Shown here: positions 1 through 9,658 of the stretch, one piece after another | How the letters are laid out: each line of letters starts with the position of its first letter | Position numbering within the stretch: position 1 is the first letter of the stretch | Assembly (NCBI GenBank): GCA_016795205.1 | Contig: JAEUHZ010000056.1 | Span: forward strand, 1-56,272 | Length of the DNA stretch: 56,272 nt | Source: Planctomycetota bacterium | Lineage (GTDB): Bacteria; Planctomycetota; UBA1135; GCA-002686595 | Direction of reading: 5' to 3' | Notes under the pieces: generated by a model | Seen by the model: only the letters and a program-made list of their open reading frames with translations | Databases searched by the model: none | What the model was told of the DNA's origin: nothing | Program-made: the position numbers and the translations under genes

Positions 1-72
<72 letters not shown>

Positions 73-310
73 ACTGCGGGGCTCGGCGCCGCTCCACGCT
101 GGTAGTAGCCGCGGTACTGCGGGGGCCAGGGAGCCCATGCCGACGCGCTCCTGGTTCCTCGCGCGCGGAGAACCGAACAGCGCGGGCCGCCCGCTCGGGG
201 ACCTCTCGTACAGCGCTTGGGCGAGATCCGTGGGAGGAGCCTGTCTGCGCATCGCGCGACCAGGGCATCCACGCAACGTGATCCCCTCCGTCCTTCGACG
301 TCACACGGGA

Positions 311-359
311 GTGTCACCCATGTGCCGGGACACGGGTGTTACCCATGTACCCGGGTCGG
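311..359. repeat. 25-bp direct repeat, two copies
   Basis: Two adjacent units (311-335 and 336-359) share the pattern GTGTYACCCATGTRCC followed by a G-rich tail. The spacing is about 25 bp. The rest of 73-486 shows no convincing gene. Short ACCCATGT repeats of this sort often flank transposase genes, so this may be a remnant of an insertion-sequence end, but no transposase is present in the window. Confidence 0.6.
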
Positions 360-486
360 ATCACCGTGTTCACAGAATCCGCTTGCCAGACCCCCCCCCC
401 CCCGATACCCTGGACCGAGCGGCGCGAGAGAGACGGCGGATTTCGCCGCCCACTCTGCCTGCGTCTTGCCTTGAGGAGCTCGAGTC

Positions 487-798
487 ATGGGAACACGGTT
501 CAGCCTCATCCTGGCGCTGGTCATCACAGCCCTTGGACCTTCACGAGTTGCATCCGCGGATGCGAGTGACTGCATGACCCTGGGCGAGTGCGCTCCGGGT
601 GTTTCCTGGGACGTCCAGGTGGGCGTGACGCACACGACGATCACGATCCACCACCCTGACGAGGAGTCCCACGTCGAGGTGCGCCCCAACGACTCCGCGG
701 AGAAGGTCAACGCACACGGAGTTAGCGTCAAGCCATCCAACAACGGCACGTGGGGCGCCGTCGCGAACTGCCAGGGCACGACCTACGGCTGCGCCTGA
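487..798 (+). CDS. Small secreted protein of unknown function
   Basis: This 103-residue protein has a clear signal peptide: a short basic start, a hydrophobic stretch to about residue 20 and an Ala-Ser-Ala cleavage region. The mature part is about 80 residues with three or four cysteines (near residues 30, 35, 97 and 102), so disulfides are likely after export. The ATG at 487 is preceded by a GAGGAG ribosome site about 9 bases upstream, which supports this start over the longer opposite-strand frame. I do not recognise a family. It is followed about 100 bases later by another exported protein on the same strand. Confidence 0.65.
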   Translation: MGTRFSLILALVITALGPSRVASADASDCMTLGECAPGVSWDVQVGVTHTTITIHHPDEESHVEVRPNDSAEKVNAHGVSVKPSNNGTWGAVANCQGTTYGCA

Positions 799-900
799 GC
801 TCGGATCCACGGCTGTTGCGCTAGCCTGTCGCAGCGGATCCCCCCAGCCTCGACCCACGGCTGCTCCTGCGGCCCGCGGCGTCCGCTGAAAGAGCGGCCA

Positions 901-3423
901 ATGAAGCGAAGACGAGTGAGGCCCGCCTGGGTCGTGTCGATCGTGACGCTCGTGGCGTCGGGAGGGCTCGTGTTCCTGGCGCTCAGGCAACCCCGCTTTC
1001 CGTCGCCGGATCTGCCTCTCGACCCGCAGCGCCTATCGAGCGCGACATCCGTCGAGCTCGCCCTCGCTCGGGACGTGCCAGCCGCTCGCACCTCAGGGCC
1101 ACAAGCGGCCGACGAGGTGTCCTCGGCGCGCTCCACTCCCTCCGCCCGCACCTTCCGGGTGAGTGGAAGGACCGTCGACGTTCAATCTCAGCCGATCTCG
1201 GGTGCGGCCTTGCGTCTGGCTGTGAAGCCTGAACTCTCGCGCGTTCTCTCGCAGGCGACGGAACTCGAATCGCGGAGTGCCGACGACGGAGCCTTCGACC
1301 TGCTCGCCGACGTCCCAGCTCATCACACGGTGTTGTTCCGAGCGAGCGCGCCGAGCACCGTCGAAGCGACGTGGGCTTGGTCGGCCGGCCCCGAGCCTCG
1401 ACACGTGAAGCTGGGGGACGTCGTGCTCGTCCCGTCGGCCCGAGTGTCCTGCGTTGCGCTCGCGCAGGATGGTGGCTTCCTGCTTGGGCGGGGCTGGACA
1501 GTCGCGGCGGAGCAGGCGTCCCTGGAACTCTCCTCGGGACGCGCCGGCTACAGCGTCCGGCGCTGGGCCGACCCTGTGACGGGTCTCTTCGTGTTCGAGG
1601 GCGTTCCCGCCGGGCTCGTGACCTTCCTCCTACAAGGCGGCGAAGCTTCGGTCGCTGGTCGGGAGAGCTTGCAGGTCGATCCAGGCGGAGAGCACTTCGT
1701 CGAGATCACGAGCGCCGTGCCGGAGGTTCAGCAGCTCATCCACGTGCAGGCGAAGATCAAGCACTTCGGCGCTGTCATGTCCCACGACATCGTCGCCATC
1801 GAGGCGGAGGATCTCGCCGGTCGGCGCTTCCATGCTCGCGCTCCCTCGGAGGGTTCGCGCGGGATGACGTGGCACTCGGTGTCTGGAGTTCCCACGGGGG
1901 AGTACACCGTGCACGTCCGCGGCGACGCCTTCCAGCAACTCGCGATCGCGGAGGTACGGCCCGGCGATTTCGTCACGGCACAGCTCGTTGGCAACGTCTC
2001 CGCGCGGCTCGCCTTGACGCGAGGGGGCGAACTCATCCCGCCGTCGTCCTCGGTTCTCGAGATCCGGATGCGGACAGAGGATCGTGGCCCCCTCCCGCGG
2101 CGTCTGGAGGGTGTCCCGAGCGGGGACGCGATCGTGTTCGAGGGACTCCTGCCCGGTGCTCAAGAGTGGACCCTGCACCTGCCGGGAACTGGACCGCGGC
2201 TGCTGGGAGTGCTGGAACCGCTTCCGGGCGAGGCTCGCACCGTTCACGTCGAGCTCGAGTCCGGAGACACGATCGAGGGAGTGGTCTTCGAGCGCCGCAC
2301 GCGCCGTCCGCTGGGCGGTGCGCGAGTCGTGCTGGCGCGCGCGCTGACTGCCTCCGCGCGAAGCGACTCGGCGTGGGACGACGAAGTGCTCGAAGCGACG
2401 ACATCCGATCCCGCGACGGGCCACTATCGATTCGCGGGGCTACCGGCGGGCGAGTATCGCCTGAGAGCCGAGCTCGGCCCGCTGCTGGTCTCCGCCGAGG
2501 CACGGGTCACGGCAACGGGATCCGGCGAGGAGCACTCGATCGATCTCGGGCTCGAAGCTGGTGGCGGCCTCGTGGGTCGCCTCCGGATGGCTCCGGGGAC
2601 TGCGCTCGAGAACCTGAGCGCGACCGTGGCTCCTCTGGGCCTCGCCCGCACGGCGAATGGGCGTGTGCGCGAGAGCGCGCTCCGCGCGCGCGTCGCGTCC
2701 AGGGTGAGTCCAGACGGCGGATTCCGCTCGGGCCTGCTGCCGCCGGGACCCGCACGCGTCGTGCTGTACATGCCCGAGTTGCACCTCCCCACGGGCCCAG
2801 GCAGCACGTTCGCCACGAGCGGGGGCTCGATCGATCTCGGAGTCGTCGAAGTGCTGCCCGGCCAGTGGACCGAGCACGAGTTCGACGCGACGGCGTCATC
2901 ACCTGGCAGCGTGGAGGTGGTCGCGAGCCTGGACGGGCGCGCGGCGTGGGGGCATGTCGTCGAGCTGCAGCAGGACCGCGGCACGCACATGACTTCCAAG
3001 GCGGGTGCCGTCGTGCCTCCCAGCGGTCGTGTCGTCCTCGGACCGCTCGTGCCCGGCAAGTACATCCTCACGCTCCGACCGACGCAGGCGAGCTGGGTCT
3101 GGACACGCGCGGACCGCGTGATCGTCACACCGGGTTCGCGCACGCGCGCGGAGGTGATCGTGACGGTCGAGCGTGGAGCCCTGACCCTCGTCGACCGCGA
3201 GGGTCGGCCGGTCGCTCACGAGGAGGTCCGCATCCGCGCCGTCGCCTCGCCGCCACCCAACGGCGCCGAGTTCAGGACCGATGGCGCGGGGAGGCTCCGT
3301 CTCGCGCTGCCCCCTGGGCGGTACTCGCTCGCCCGCGGACTCGCGAGCGGCAGCACGACACGCGTCGAGTTCGCTTGGCCACCCGGACCCGAGCACGCGC
3401 GCGGGCTCGAGCTGCCCCGGTGA
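901..3423 (+). CDS. Membrane-anchored protein with carboxypeptidase-regulatory-like (Ig-like) domains
   Basis: This 840-residue protein begins with a basic N-terminus and one hydrophobic helix (about residues 10-28), so it is likely anchored in the membrane with the rest outside the cytoplasm. The remainder is beta-rich. A segment at about 84-170 and a clearer one at about 456-530 resemble carboxypeptidase-regulatory-like folds, with the usual pattern of 'G-x-V...G-x-x-L-x-G-A-x-V' and then 'G-x-Y-R-F-x-G-L-P-A-G-x-Y'. Similar G-x-Y/F-x-L-P-x-G motifs recur several times. No catalytic domain is visible. Such multi-domain proteins are common on planctomycete cell surfaces. The exact role is unknown. 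Confidence 0.8.
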   Translation: MKRRRVRPAWVVSIVTLVASGGLVFLALRQPRFPSPDLPLDPQRLSSATSVELALARDVPAARTSGPQAADEVSSARSTPSARTFRVSGRTVDVQSQPISGAALRLAVKPELSRVLSQATELESRSADDGAFDLLADVPAHHTVLFRASAPSTVEATWAWSAGPEPRHVKLGDVVLVPSARVSCVALAQDGGFLLGRGWTVAAEQASLELSSGRAGYSVRRWADPVTGLFVFEGVPAGLVTFLLQGGEASVAGRESLQVDPGGEHFVEITSAVPEVQQLIHVQAKIKHFGAVMSHDIVAIEAEDLAGRRFHARAPSEGSRGMTWHSVSGVPTGEYTVHVRGDAFQQLAIAEVRPGDFVTAQLVGNVSARLALTRGGELIPPSSSVLEIRMRTEDRGPLPRRLEGVPSGDAIVFEGLLPGAQEWTLHLPGTGPRLLGVLEPLPGEARTVHVELESGDTIEGVVFERRTRRPLGGARVVLARALTASARSDSAWDDEVLEATTSDPATGHYRFAGLPAGEYRLRAELGPLLVSAEARVTATGSGEEHSIDLGLEAGGGLVGRLRMAPGTALENLSATVAPLGLARTANGRVRESALRARVASRVSPDGGFRSGLLPPGPARVVLYMPELHLPTGPGSTFATSGGSIDLGVVEVLPGQWTEHEFDATASSPGSVEVVASLDGRAAWGHVVELQQDRGTHMTSKAGAVVPPSGRVVLGPLVPGKYILTLRPTQASWVWTRADRVIVTPGSRTRAEVIVTVERGALTLVDREGRPVAHEEVRIRAVASPPPNGAEFRTDGAGRLRLALPPGRYSLARGLASGSTTRVEFAWPPGPEHARGLELPR

Positions 3424-3450
3424 GCGGAGCGGCGTGATCGCCGTCCCGCT
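3423..3450. terminator. Hairpin between convergent genes
   Basis: A 12-base left arm (3423-3434) pairs with 3439-3450 around a TGAT loop, with ten of twelve pairs formed. It begins at the stop codon of the upstream plus-strand gene, and the minus-strand gene ends 12 bases beyond it. There is no T tract. It could serve both strands. Confidence 0.5.
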
Positions 3451-3461
3451 TCGTCGACCGT

Positions 3462-4175
3462 CTAGCGCGGCAGCTCGCCCGGCATCGGGCGATCGGCGAG
3501 CCCCAGCGCCTTCTCGACGCGCTGCTCCACGAAGAGCGCTTGGTCGGGCTCGTCGAGGCCGCTGACGAGCTTCTTGGTCGGCCCGTCGTCGAGCACGGCC
3601 CACACCTCGTAGGTCGAGCGCGAGCCGTTCTTGCCGCGGTGGATGCGCTCCTTGCAGAAGAGCTGCGTGACGCGCATCGCGGGGATGTGCGCGACACCTG
3701 GCCAGGGGAGCGGCGCGTGGCGCACCTGGATCGAGTCAGCACCGACCTGGATGGTCGTGGTGTTCAGGAAACCCGCCAACGTGAAGTAGGTGAGCCCGAG
3801 ACCCAGGGCCACGTGAAGAGCGGGGAACACGAGGACCAAGAGAGGCGCCTCCGGCCCCGCGAAGGAGTACCAGGCGAACAGGAAGCCGTTCCAGATCACG
3901 CAAAAGCCAGCCAGGAACACGAACGACGGCTGAAACCAGCGGCGCCGGATCACGAGGCCCTGCAGGCCGTCCTCGACCGTGAAGCGCCGCGGCAACTCGA
4001 CCGCGGGGCGCGGCCGTTGCACCGGGTCCGAGGCGGGAGTCCCGCGGAACAGCGTCAGGCTCCGGCAATAGCGGCAGGTGAGCACGCCGCGCGCTGCGTC
4101 GAGGTCCTCCGCGCGATAGGACGATCCGCATTGCGGACACGTCAAGGCCTGCGTCGTCGGCGTGCTCACGCGCAC
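3462..4175 (-). CDS. Zinc-ribbon membrane protein of unknown function
   Basis: The N-terminus carries a zinc ribbon: CPQC followed about 20 residues later by CRYC, typical of small TFIIB-like or DZANK ribbons. Next come a short linker and a pair of hydrophobic segments in the middle of the 237-residue protein, then a soluble C-terminal part with a predominantly beta composition. It is therefore probably a membrane protein with a cytoplasmic zinc-binding head. The start is uncertain: GTG at 4175 and GTG at 4169 are both possible, and neither has a strong ribosome site. Its neighbour upstream on the same strand is prfB-pirin, but a functional link is not evident. Confidence 0.7.
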   Translation of the reverse strand: MRVSTPTTQALTCPQCGSSYRAEDLDAARGVLTCRYCRSLTLFRGTPASDPVQRPRPAVELPRRFTVEDGLQGLVIRRRWFQPSFVFLAGFCVIWNGFLFAWYSFAGPEAPLLVLVFPALHVALGLGLTYFTLAGFLNTTTIQVGADSIQVRHAPLPWPGVAHIPAMRVTQLFCKERIHRGKNGSRSTYEVWAVLDDGPTKKLVSGLDEPDQALFVEQRVEKALGLADRPMPGELPR

Positions 4176-4218
4176 ACGCTAGCGGAGATGCCGCATGCCG
4201 TGGAAGTCGCAGCGTGGA

Positions 4219-5112
4219 CTAGGCGTCGAGCCGGCCCATGCGGCCCTGTTGGTAGTCCTGGATCGCCTGGTGGATCTCCGCGCCCGTGTTCATGACGAAC
4301 GGACCGTGCTGGACCACTGGCTCGCCCAGCGGCTCGCCCGAGAGGAACAGCAACGTCGAGTCCTGCGCGGCCCGCAGCGCCACACGGGTCCCCTCGCGGC
4401 TCAGGAGCGCGAGCTCGGCGTCGCCGACCGGTTCGGAGCCGTTGACCGCGATCGCGCCTTCCAGCACGACCACGGCGGCGGTCCGGCCGGCGGGCACGTC
4501 GAACCCGAGCTGCGCGCCCTGCGCCAGGCGCACGTCCCACACGTCGAGCGGCGTGAAGGTCGAGGCCGGACCACGCGCGCCGGCGTGCTCGCCCGCGATC
4601 ACGCGCACGAGGCCCGTGCCGCCCGCGAGCTCGACGCGCGGGATCGCGTCGGCGGTGATCGCCTGGTACTTGGGCTGCGACAGCTTGTGCTTCGCGGGCA
4701 GGTTCACCCACAACTGCACCATCTGGAGCACGCCGCCGGACCGCGTGAACTCCGGGTCGTGGAACTCCTCGTGCACGATCCCCGCAGCGGCCGTCATCCA
4801 CTGCACGTCGCCCGGGCCGATGACGCCGGCGTTCCCGGCCGAGTCCCGGTGCGCGACGCGACCTTGGTACACGATCGTGACCGTCTCGAAACCGCGGTGC
4901 GGGTGCTCGCCGACGCCGCGCGGCCCCTCGCGCTCGGGATCGCGCGGCCCGTACTGCGTGGGACCGGCGTAGTCGAAGAGCAGGAACGGGCTGATCGCCT
5001 CGCCCAGCCGGTTCGACGGGAACAGGTTCCGCACGTGGAAGCCGTCGCCGACCATGTGCGTCGAGCCGGGTCGAACCGTGCCCAGGACCGTCTTCGGCGT
5101 GCTCGTCGTCAT
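4219..5112 (-). CDS. Pirin family protein
   Basis: This 297-residue bicupin matches pirin. The N-terminal cupin contains the metal-binding signature HPHRGFETVT and a downstream HEEF, supplying the three histidines and one glutamate that bind iron in this family. Further pirin hallmarks are an 'NLPAKHK...P.YQ' segment and a 'PAGRTA..VLEG' motif in the second cupin. Pirins act variously as quercetin dioxygenases or redox-dependent regulators, and the substrate here cannot be read from sequence. The gene lies 62 bases downstream of prfB on the same strand and may be co-transcribed with it. Confidence 0.92.
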   Translation of the reverse strand: MTTSTPKTVLGTVRPGSTHMVGDGFHVRNLFPSNRLGEAISPFLLFDYAGPTQYGPRDPEREGPRGVGEHPHRGFETVTIVYQGRVAHRDSAGNAGVIGPGDVQWMTAAAGIVHEEFHDPEFTRSGGVLQMVQLWVNLPAKHKLSQPKYQAITADAIPRVELAGGTGLVRVIAGEHAGARGPASTFTPLDVWDVRLAQGAQLGFDVPAGRTAAVVVLEGAIAVNGSEPVGDAELALLSREGTRVALRAAQDSTLLFLSGEPLGEPVVQHGPFVMNTGAEIHQAIQDYQQGRMGRLDA

Positions 5113-5174
5113 GCGCGCATCCTAGGACGGCCCACAAGGACGCACCGCGCGGTGAGTCCCGCGCGGTAACCGGC

Positions 5175-6297
5175 TCAGCCCGACTTGGCGCTCTCCGCGC
5201 CGCGCTGGCGCAGGTAGGCCTCGATGAACGGGTCGAGGTTCCCATCCAGGACGCTCTGCGTGTTGCCGGTCTCCACGTCCGTGCGGTGGTCCTTGACCAT
5301 CTGGTAGGGGTGCAGCACGTACGAGCGGATCTGGCTGCCGAACGAGATCTCGTTCTTCTCGCCGTAGAGGCCCTTGAGCTCCGCCTCGCGCTTCTGCTCC
5401 TCCCGCTGGATGAGCTTGGCCTTGAGCAGGTTGAACGCCATCTCCTTGTTCTTGAGCTGGCTGCGCTGGCTCTGGCTGCGGATCACGATGCCGCTCGGGA
5501 TGTGTCGCAGGCGCACGGCCGTCTCGACCTTGTTCACGTTCTGGCCGCCGGCTCCGCCCGAGCGCATCGTCTCGATCTCGACGTCGCTCTCCTTGATGTC
5601 GACCTGGATCGAGTCGTCGATCAGCGGGGTCACGTCGACGCTGGCGAACGCGGTCTGGCGTCGCGCCTGCGCGTCGAACGGGCTGATCCGCACGAGCCGA
5701 TGGACGCCGGTCTCGGCCTTGAGCCGGCCGAAGGCGTAGTCGCCCTCGATCTCCAGCGTGGCGGACTTGATGCCGCCGGCGTCCTCGTCGACGCGCTCGA
5801 CCTCGGTGACCTTGTAGCCCTTCTTCTCGGCCCAGCGGGCGTACATGCGCACCAGCATCCCGGCCCAGTCGCCGGCGTCCACGCCACCCGCACCCGGGGT
5901 GAACTGCACGTAGGCCCCGCAGCGGTCGTTCGGGCCGCCCAGCATGACCCGGAAGTCGAGGTCGTGGACGCAGTCCTCGATCGTCGTGACCGCGGCCTCG
6001 GCCTCGGCCAGCACGGCGTCCTCGCCGGCATCGGCCGCCATCTCGACCAGGATCGCGAGCTCCTCGTAGGCGGTCTGGACCTTGCGCACCGGCTCGACGA
6101 CCGAGCGCACGTCCTTCATCTCGGCGACGAACCGCTGCGCCCGCTCGGCGTTCGACCAGAAGTCGGGAGCGGACTGCAGCTCCTCGATCTCGCGGAAGCG
6201 ACGCTCCTTGGTGGCGTAGTCAAAGACTCTCCTTGAGCTGCTCGAAACGCCGCTCGAGGGAGGCTGCCCGTTCCTTGAGTTCCTTCAGCGAAGCCAT
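5175..6297 (-). CDS. prfB: Peptide chain release factor 2 (programmed +1 frameshift)
   Basis: RF2 recognises UGA and UAA stop codons and triggers peptide release in the ribosome. The first frame runs from ATG at 6297 for 25 codons (a coiled-coil-like start beginning [10 protein letters not shown]) to an in-frame UGA at 6222-6220. After a +1 shift, translation continues with [11 protein letters not shown] through to 5175, giving about 373 residues, the normal RF2 length. The GGQ catalytic motif is present in the segment [11 protein letters not shown]. An ATG at 6119 in the second frame should not be used as the start, because it would remove about 60 conserved N-terminal residues. Acetate kinase ends only 13 bases upstream. 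Confidence 0.95.
6219..6234 (-). promoter_or_regulatory. prfB programmed +1 frameshift site
   Basis: Read on the minus strand, the site is AAGGAG (6234-6229), a three-base spacer AGT, then CTT TGA C. The arrangement is that of the classic RF2 autoregulation element: an internal Shine-Dalgarno element three bases before a slippery CUU, followed by an in-frame UGA and C. Low RF2 slows termination at the UGA and favours the shift, so the protein controls its own synthesis. Confidence 0.95.
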
Positions 6298-6310
6298 GGG
6301 GGCGCAGATT

Positions 6311-7567
6311 CTAGCCAGGGCCGACGGGGACGCCAGCTCCGAGCACGACGCGCACCGTGTCGCGTGCGATGAGCAGCTCCTCGTCGGTCGGAACCACCCA
6401 CGCCGAGAGGCGCGCGCCCTGGCGGCTGATCGGCCCGGCGCGCCCACCGACCATGGCGGCGTTGCGCTCCGGATCGAGCTCGAGTCCGAGCCACTCCAGG
6501 CCGGCACAGATGCGCGCACGCACGCTCGGAGCGTTCTCGCCGATGCCGCCCGCGAAAACGATCGCCTCCGCGCCGCCCAGGAGGGCCAGGTAGGCCCCGA
6601 CGTACTTCTTCACCCGGTGACAGAACATGTCGATGGCGAGCCGCGCGCGCCGGTCGTCGTGCTCGGCCTCCTCGGCCAAGAGGTCGCGCATGTCCGCGGT
6701 GAGGCCCGAGACGCCCAGCAGCCCGGACTGGCGGTTCAGGATCGCGCTGACCTCGTGCAGCGAGATGCCCTCCTTCTCGCACAGGAACTCCAGCACGGAC
6801 GGGTCCACGTCGCCCGAACGCGTGCCCATGATCAAGCCCTCCAGCGGCGTGAAGCCCATCGAGGTCTCGACGGAGCGGCCCGCGCGGATCGCGCAGGCCG
6901 AGCAACCGTTGCCCAGGTGCATCGTGATGATGTTGGCCTCGTCGCGCGCGGCACCCGTGAGCTTGCGGTAGCGGTAGGCGACGTAGCGGTGCGAGGTCCC
7001 GTGGAACCCGTAGCGGCGCAGCCGGAAGCGCCGGTAGTACTGGTATGGGATGCCGTACAGGTAGGCCGACTCGGGCAGCGTGGCGTGGAACGACGTGTCG
7101 AAGACCGCGACGTCCGGCACGCCCTCGCCCAGTAGTGCCCGCGCGGCGCGAATGCCCTTCAGGTTCGCGGGGTTGTGCAGCGGTGCGAGCTCGACGCACT
7201 CCTCGATGCCCGCGAGCACCTCGGCATCGATGCGGGTCGAGGTCACGAAACGCTCGCCCCCGTGGACGACCCGGTGGCCGACCGCGTGGATGTCGGCGAT
7301 CGAGCCCAGACCGACGAGCCCCGAGTCGTTCGAGACCAGCCAGCGCAGGACCCAGTCGACGGCCGCGCGGTGGTCACGCAGCGGCGCGGCCTCGACGATC
7401 CGGCCACCGGACTCCGTCAGCACGCTGATCAGGGCCTGCCCGCCGATGCGCTCGATCCGGCCTTGCACCAGCCGGCGGTGCGTGTCGCGCTCGATCCCGT
7501 CGATGTCGGTCGCGATGACCTGGAAGCGAACGCTGGACGAGCCACAGTTGAGGACGAGGACGTTCAC
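6311..7567 (-). CDS. ackA: Acetate kinase
   Basis: The enzyme interconverts acetate plus ATP and acetyl phosphate plus ADP in the cytoplasm. The 418-residue protein shows the family's signatures in order: [14 protein letters not shown] at the N-terminus, the HNPANLKGI segment, [10 protein letters not shown] with the catalytic Asp, [35 protein letters not shown] and FAGGIGENA near the C-terminus. I place the start at GTG 7567, directly before the conserved NVLVLN strand, because anything longer has no homology to the family. No phosphotransacetylase gene is nearby. The gene sits 13 bases upstream of prfB on the same strand and is probably co-transcribed with it. Confidence 0.95.
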   Translation of the reverse strand: MNVLVLNCGSSSVRFQVIATDIDGIERDTHRRLVQGRIERIGGQALISVLTESGGRIVEAAPLRDHRAAVDWVLRWLVSNDSGLVGLGSIADIHAVGHRVVHGGERFVTSTRIDAEVLAGIEECVELAPLHNPANLKGIRAARALLGEGVPDVAVFDTSFHATLPESAYLYGIPYQYYRRFRLRRYGFHGTSHRYVAYRYRKLTGAARDEANIITMHLGNGCSACAIRAGRSVETSMGFTPLEGLIMGTRSGDVDPSVLEFLCEKEGISLHEVSAILNRQSGLLGVSGLTADMRDLLAEEAEHDDRRARLAIDMFCHRVKKYVGAYLALLGGAEAIVFAGGIGENAPSVRARICAGLEWLGLELDPERNAAMVGGRAGPISRQGARLSAWVVPTDEELLIARDTVRVVLGAGVPVGPG

Positions 7568-8042
7568 GAGGCGTGGGCGCGGGCGGGGCGGGCTCCTGCT
7601 GTACCCGCTGCCGAGCTCCGCGGCGAGGGGGTGGTCGCGGCGCGCGCGGCGCGGTCCGGGCGGGATCTGCAGTGCGTCGGGGTCGCGCCGCAGGAGCGCG
7701 CCGCCCGCGGCCGAGTCGCGCGCTGCGTGGCCTCCGAAATAGGACGCGGGCCCTCCCGGAGGAGAGCCCGCGTGCGCCGGTCCCGGCACGGAAGAAGTGT
7801 CCAAGGTGCGAATCGAGGCCGGGCGGAGCCGCGCGGGCTCCCGAGCGGACGCGCCGCCCCGGCGCAGGCCACCTGTCGGACGCCACGCGCGACGACCGTA
7901 GGAGCGCGAAGGACTTTCGCGGCGCGCGGTCGACGCGACCGGCGGCGCGGCCAAGGCAGCGGCGGGCGCTGGGACGTGCGGCGCAGTGGACGTGCGCAGT
8001 GGCTCGCGACTGCGGCGCCGGGTGGGGGCCGGGGCCGCCGGA
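7568..8042. other. 475-bp intergenic region without a supported gene
   Basis: The region separates the peptidase gene from acetate kinase. All frames are open because of the base composition, but none has a plausible start, signal peptide or recognisable motif. It contains one strong hairpin (listed separately) and presumably the promoter of ackA-prfB. No tRNA or riboswitch fold is apparent. Confidence 0.6.
7745..7772. terminator. Stable GC hairpin downstream of the Xaa-Pro peptidase gene
   Basis: Positions 7745-7756 pair with 7761-7772 in a 12-bp stem with one C-A mismatch and a four-base CGGA loop. There is no U tract on either strand. It lies about 270 bases past the end of the minus-strand peptidase gene and about 180 bases before ackA, so it could terminate read-through. 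Its function is inferred only from the fold. Confidence 0.45.
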
Positions 8043-9518
8043 TCAGCGCGGCGCGCTGTGCTGCACTTCGCGCTGCGGCGTGGGCTCGGGGACGCCACCG
8101 TCCGGCCAGCGATCGAGGATCCCTTCCTCGGCGACGAGACGCGTCAGCGCGGCGCGGTCCTTCGTGACGGCGGCCGAGAGGACCTCGCAGCCCGACTCGG
8201 TGACCAGCACGACGTCCTCGATGCGCACGCCGATGCCGCTCTCGGGGTCGTAGACGCCCGGCTCGACGGTGAAGACCACCCCGGGCTCGAGGGGCTTCCC
8301 GTTCTGCCCGACGTCGTGGACCTCCATCCCGACGTAGTGGCAGGTGCCGTGCGGCAACAGCTTGCCCAGGCCGCGCTCGGACAGCACGCGCCGGCAAGCG
8401 CGCTCGACGTCGGCCATCGTGCGGCCGGGGCGGACCTCGGCGATCCCGGCGAGCTGGGCCGCCAGCACCGCGTCGTAGATCTCGATCATGCGCGGGGTCC
8501 AGGCGCCGTCGACCGGCCAGGAACGCGTGATGTCCGACACGTAGTGGTCGACCTCGGGCGCGTAGTCGAGCAGCACGACCTCGCCGGCGCGCATCTCGCG
8601 CCCGACCTGGTTGTAGTGCAGGACCAGGGCGTTCGGCCCGCACCCGACGATGGCGTGGTAGCCCGGGCCGGCGGCGCCCTCGGCGCGGTGCACGAAGCTC
8701 ATCACGGCCTCCAGGTGCCGCTCCGTGAGGCCCGGACGCGAGGAGCGGATCGCCTCCTCCATCGCGCGCGCGCCGATCTGCGAGGCCCGGCGCAACGCAG
8801 CGATCTCCTCGGGTGTCTTCACCCGTCGCAGCTCGGCCAGGATGGGCGCGCAATCGCGCACCTCGTAGCCGAAGCGCTCCTCGAGCCGCGACTGGAGCGC
8901 GTCCTCGCGGCTCGGTCGGCCGTCGAGCGGGTCGCGCTCGATCGCCCGGTCGTGCGGGCCCGCGGCATCGTGGCAGCCGGAGAGCCCGATCCAGGGCTCC
9001 TTGCTGATCCAAGCGACCTTGGACGAGGACACGCGCTCTTCGAGCGTCGCGATGAGCTCCGACCCAGGCCGCACGTCGCGGAATCCGGTGGCCTCGCGCA
9101 CCCACTCGTCCTCGCAATCCCACTGTTCTCCGTCCCAACGCTCCTTCATGGCGTTGGGGCGCGGCAGGAACAGGAGCTCCTCGCCGCTCGCGAGGTCGAT
9201 GAGCAGCGCTGCGTTGGGACTCTCGACGCCGGTCAGGTACCAGAACGTCTTGTCCTGATGGAAGCGGGCGTAGTCGCGCTGCGCCGGCAGCCCACGCACG
9301 AGCACCAGCCCGGCCGGCGTGCTCTTCCTGAGCTCGGCGACGAGCGCCGCGCGGCGGCCGCCGTGGAAGGCAGCACCGAGCCCCGCGCGCCGCACATGCT
9401 CTTGCCCGGCCACGAGGGCCATGGGCTTGGTCGCGGTGGGAGCGGGCTCCTGGGTGGCAGGCCGCGGACTCGGGGCCCAGAGCAACGCCAGGATCAGGAG
9501 CGGAACGGTCGCGGTCAT
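8043..9518 (-). CDS. pepP: Exported Xaa-Pro aminopeptidase (M24B)
   Basis: The enzyme removes an N-terminal residue preceding proline. The 491-residue protein has an N-terminal signal peptide (hydrophobic stretch to about residue 20), then the aminopeptidase P N-terminal domain (about 50-190, with an [12 protein letters not shown] segment), then the pita-bread domain. All five dinuclear metal ligands are visible: two Asp in [20 protein letters not shown] (about 317 and 328), the His of [12 protein letters not shown], the Glu of FTVEPGVY and the Glu of RIEDVVLV. Most PepP enzymes are cytoplasmic, so the export signal suggests a role in digesting proline-containing peptides outside the cytoplasm. 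Confidence 0.93.
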   Translation of the reverse strand: MTATVPLLILALLWAPSPRPATQEPAPTATKPMALVAGQEHVRRAGLGAAFHGGRRAALVAELRKSTPAGLVLVRGLPAQRDYARFHQDKTFWYLTGVESPNAALLIDLASGEELLFLPRPNAMKERWDGEQWDCEDEWVREATGFRDVRPGSELIATLEERVSSSKVAWISKEPWIGLSGCHDAAGPHDRAIERDPLDGRPSREDALQSRLEERFGYEVRDCAPILAELRRVKTPEEIAALRRASQIGARAMEEAIRSSRPGLTERHLEAVMSFVHRAEGAAGPGYHAIVGCGPNALVLHYNQVGREMRAGEVVLLDYAPEVDHYVSDITRSWPVDGAWTPRMIEIYDAVLAAQLAGIAEVRPGRTMADVERACRRVLSERGLGKLLPHGTCHYVGMEVHDVGQNGKPLEPGVVFTVEPGVYDPESGIGVRIEDVVLVTESGCEVLSAAVTKDRAALTRLVAEEGILDRWPDGGVPEPTPQREVQHSAPR

Positions 9519-9658
9519 CCCCTGCAGGATAGTCAGCGGCGCGCGGCGCGTGGCGCGCCAGGGTGATTCCCGGTGGCAGCGGCCTGCACTTTTTCCCGTC
9601 CAGAACAGGGCGCGCCCCCCCTTGCCGGCCCGGCCGGGATCGGCGAGCCTGCCAAGCG

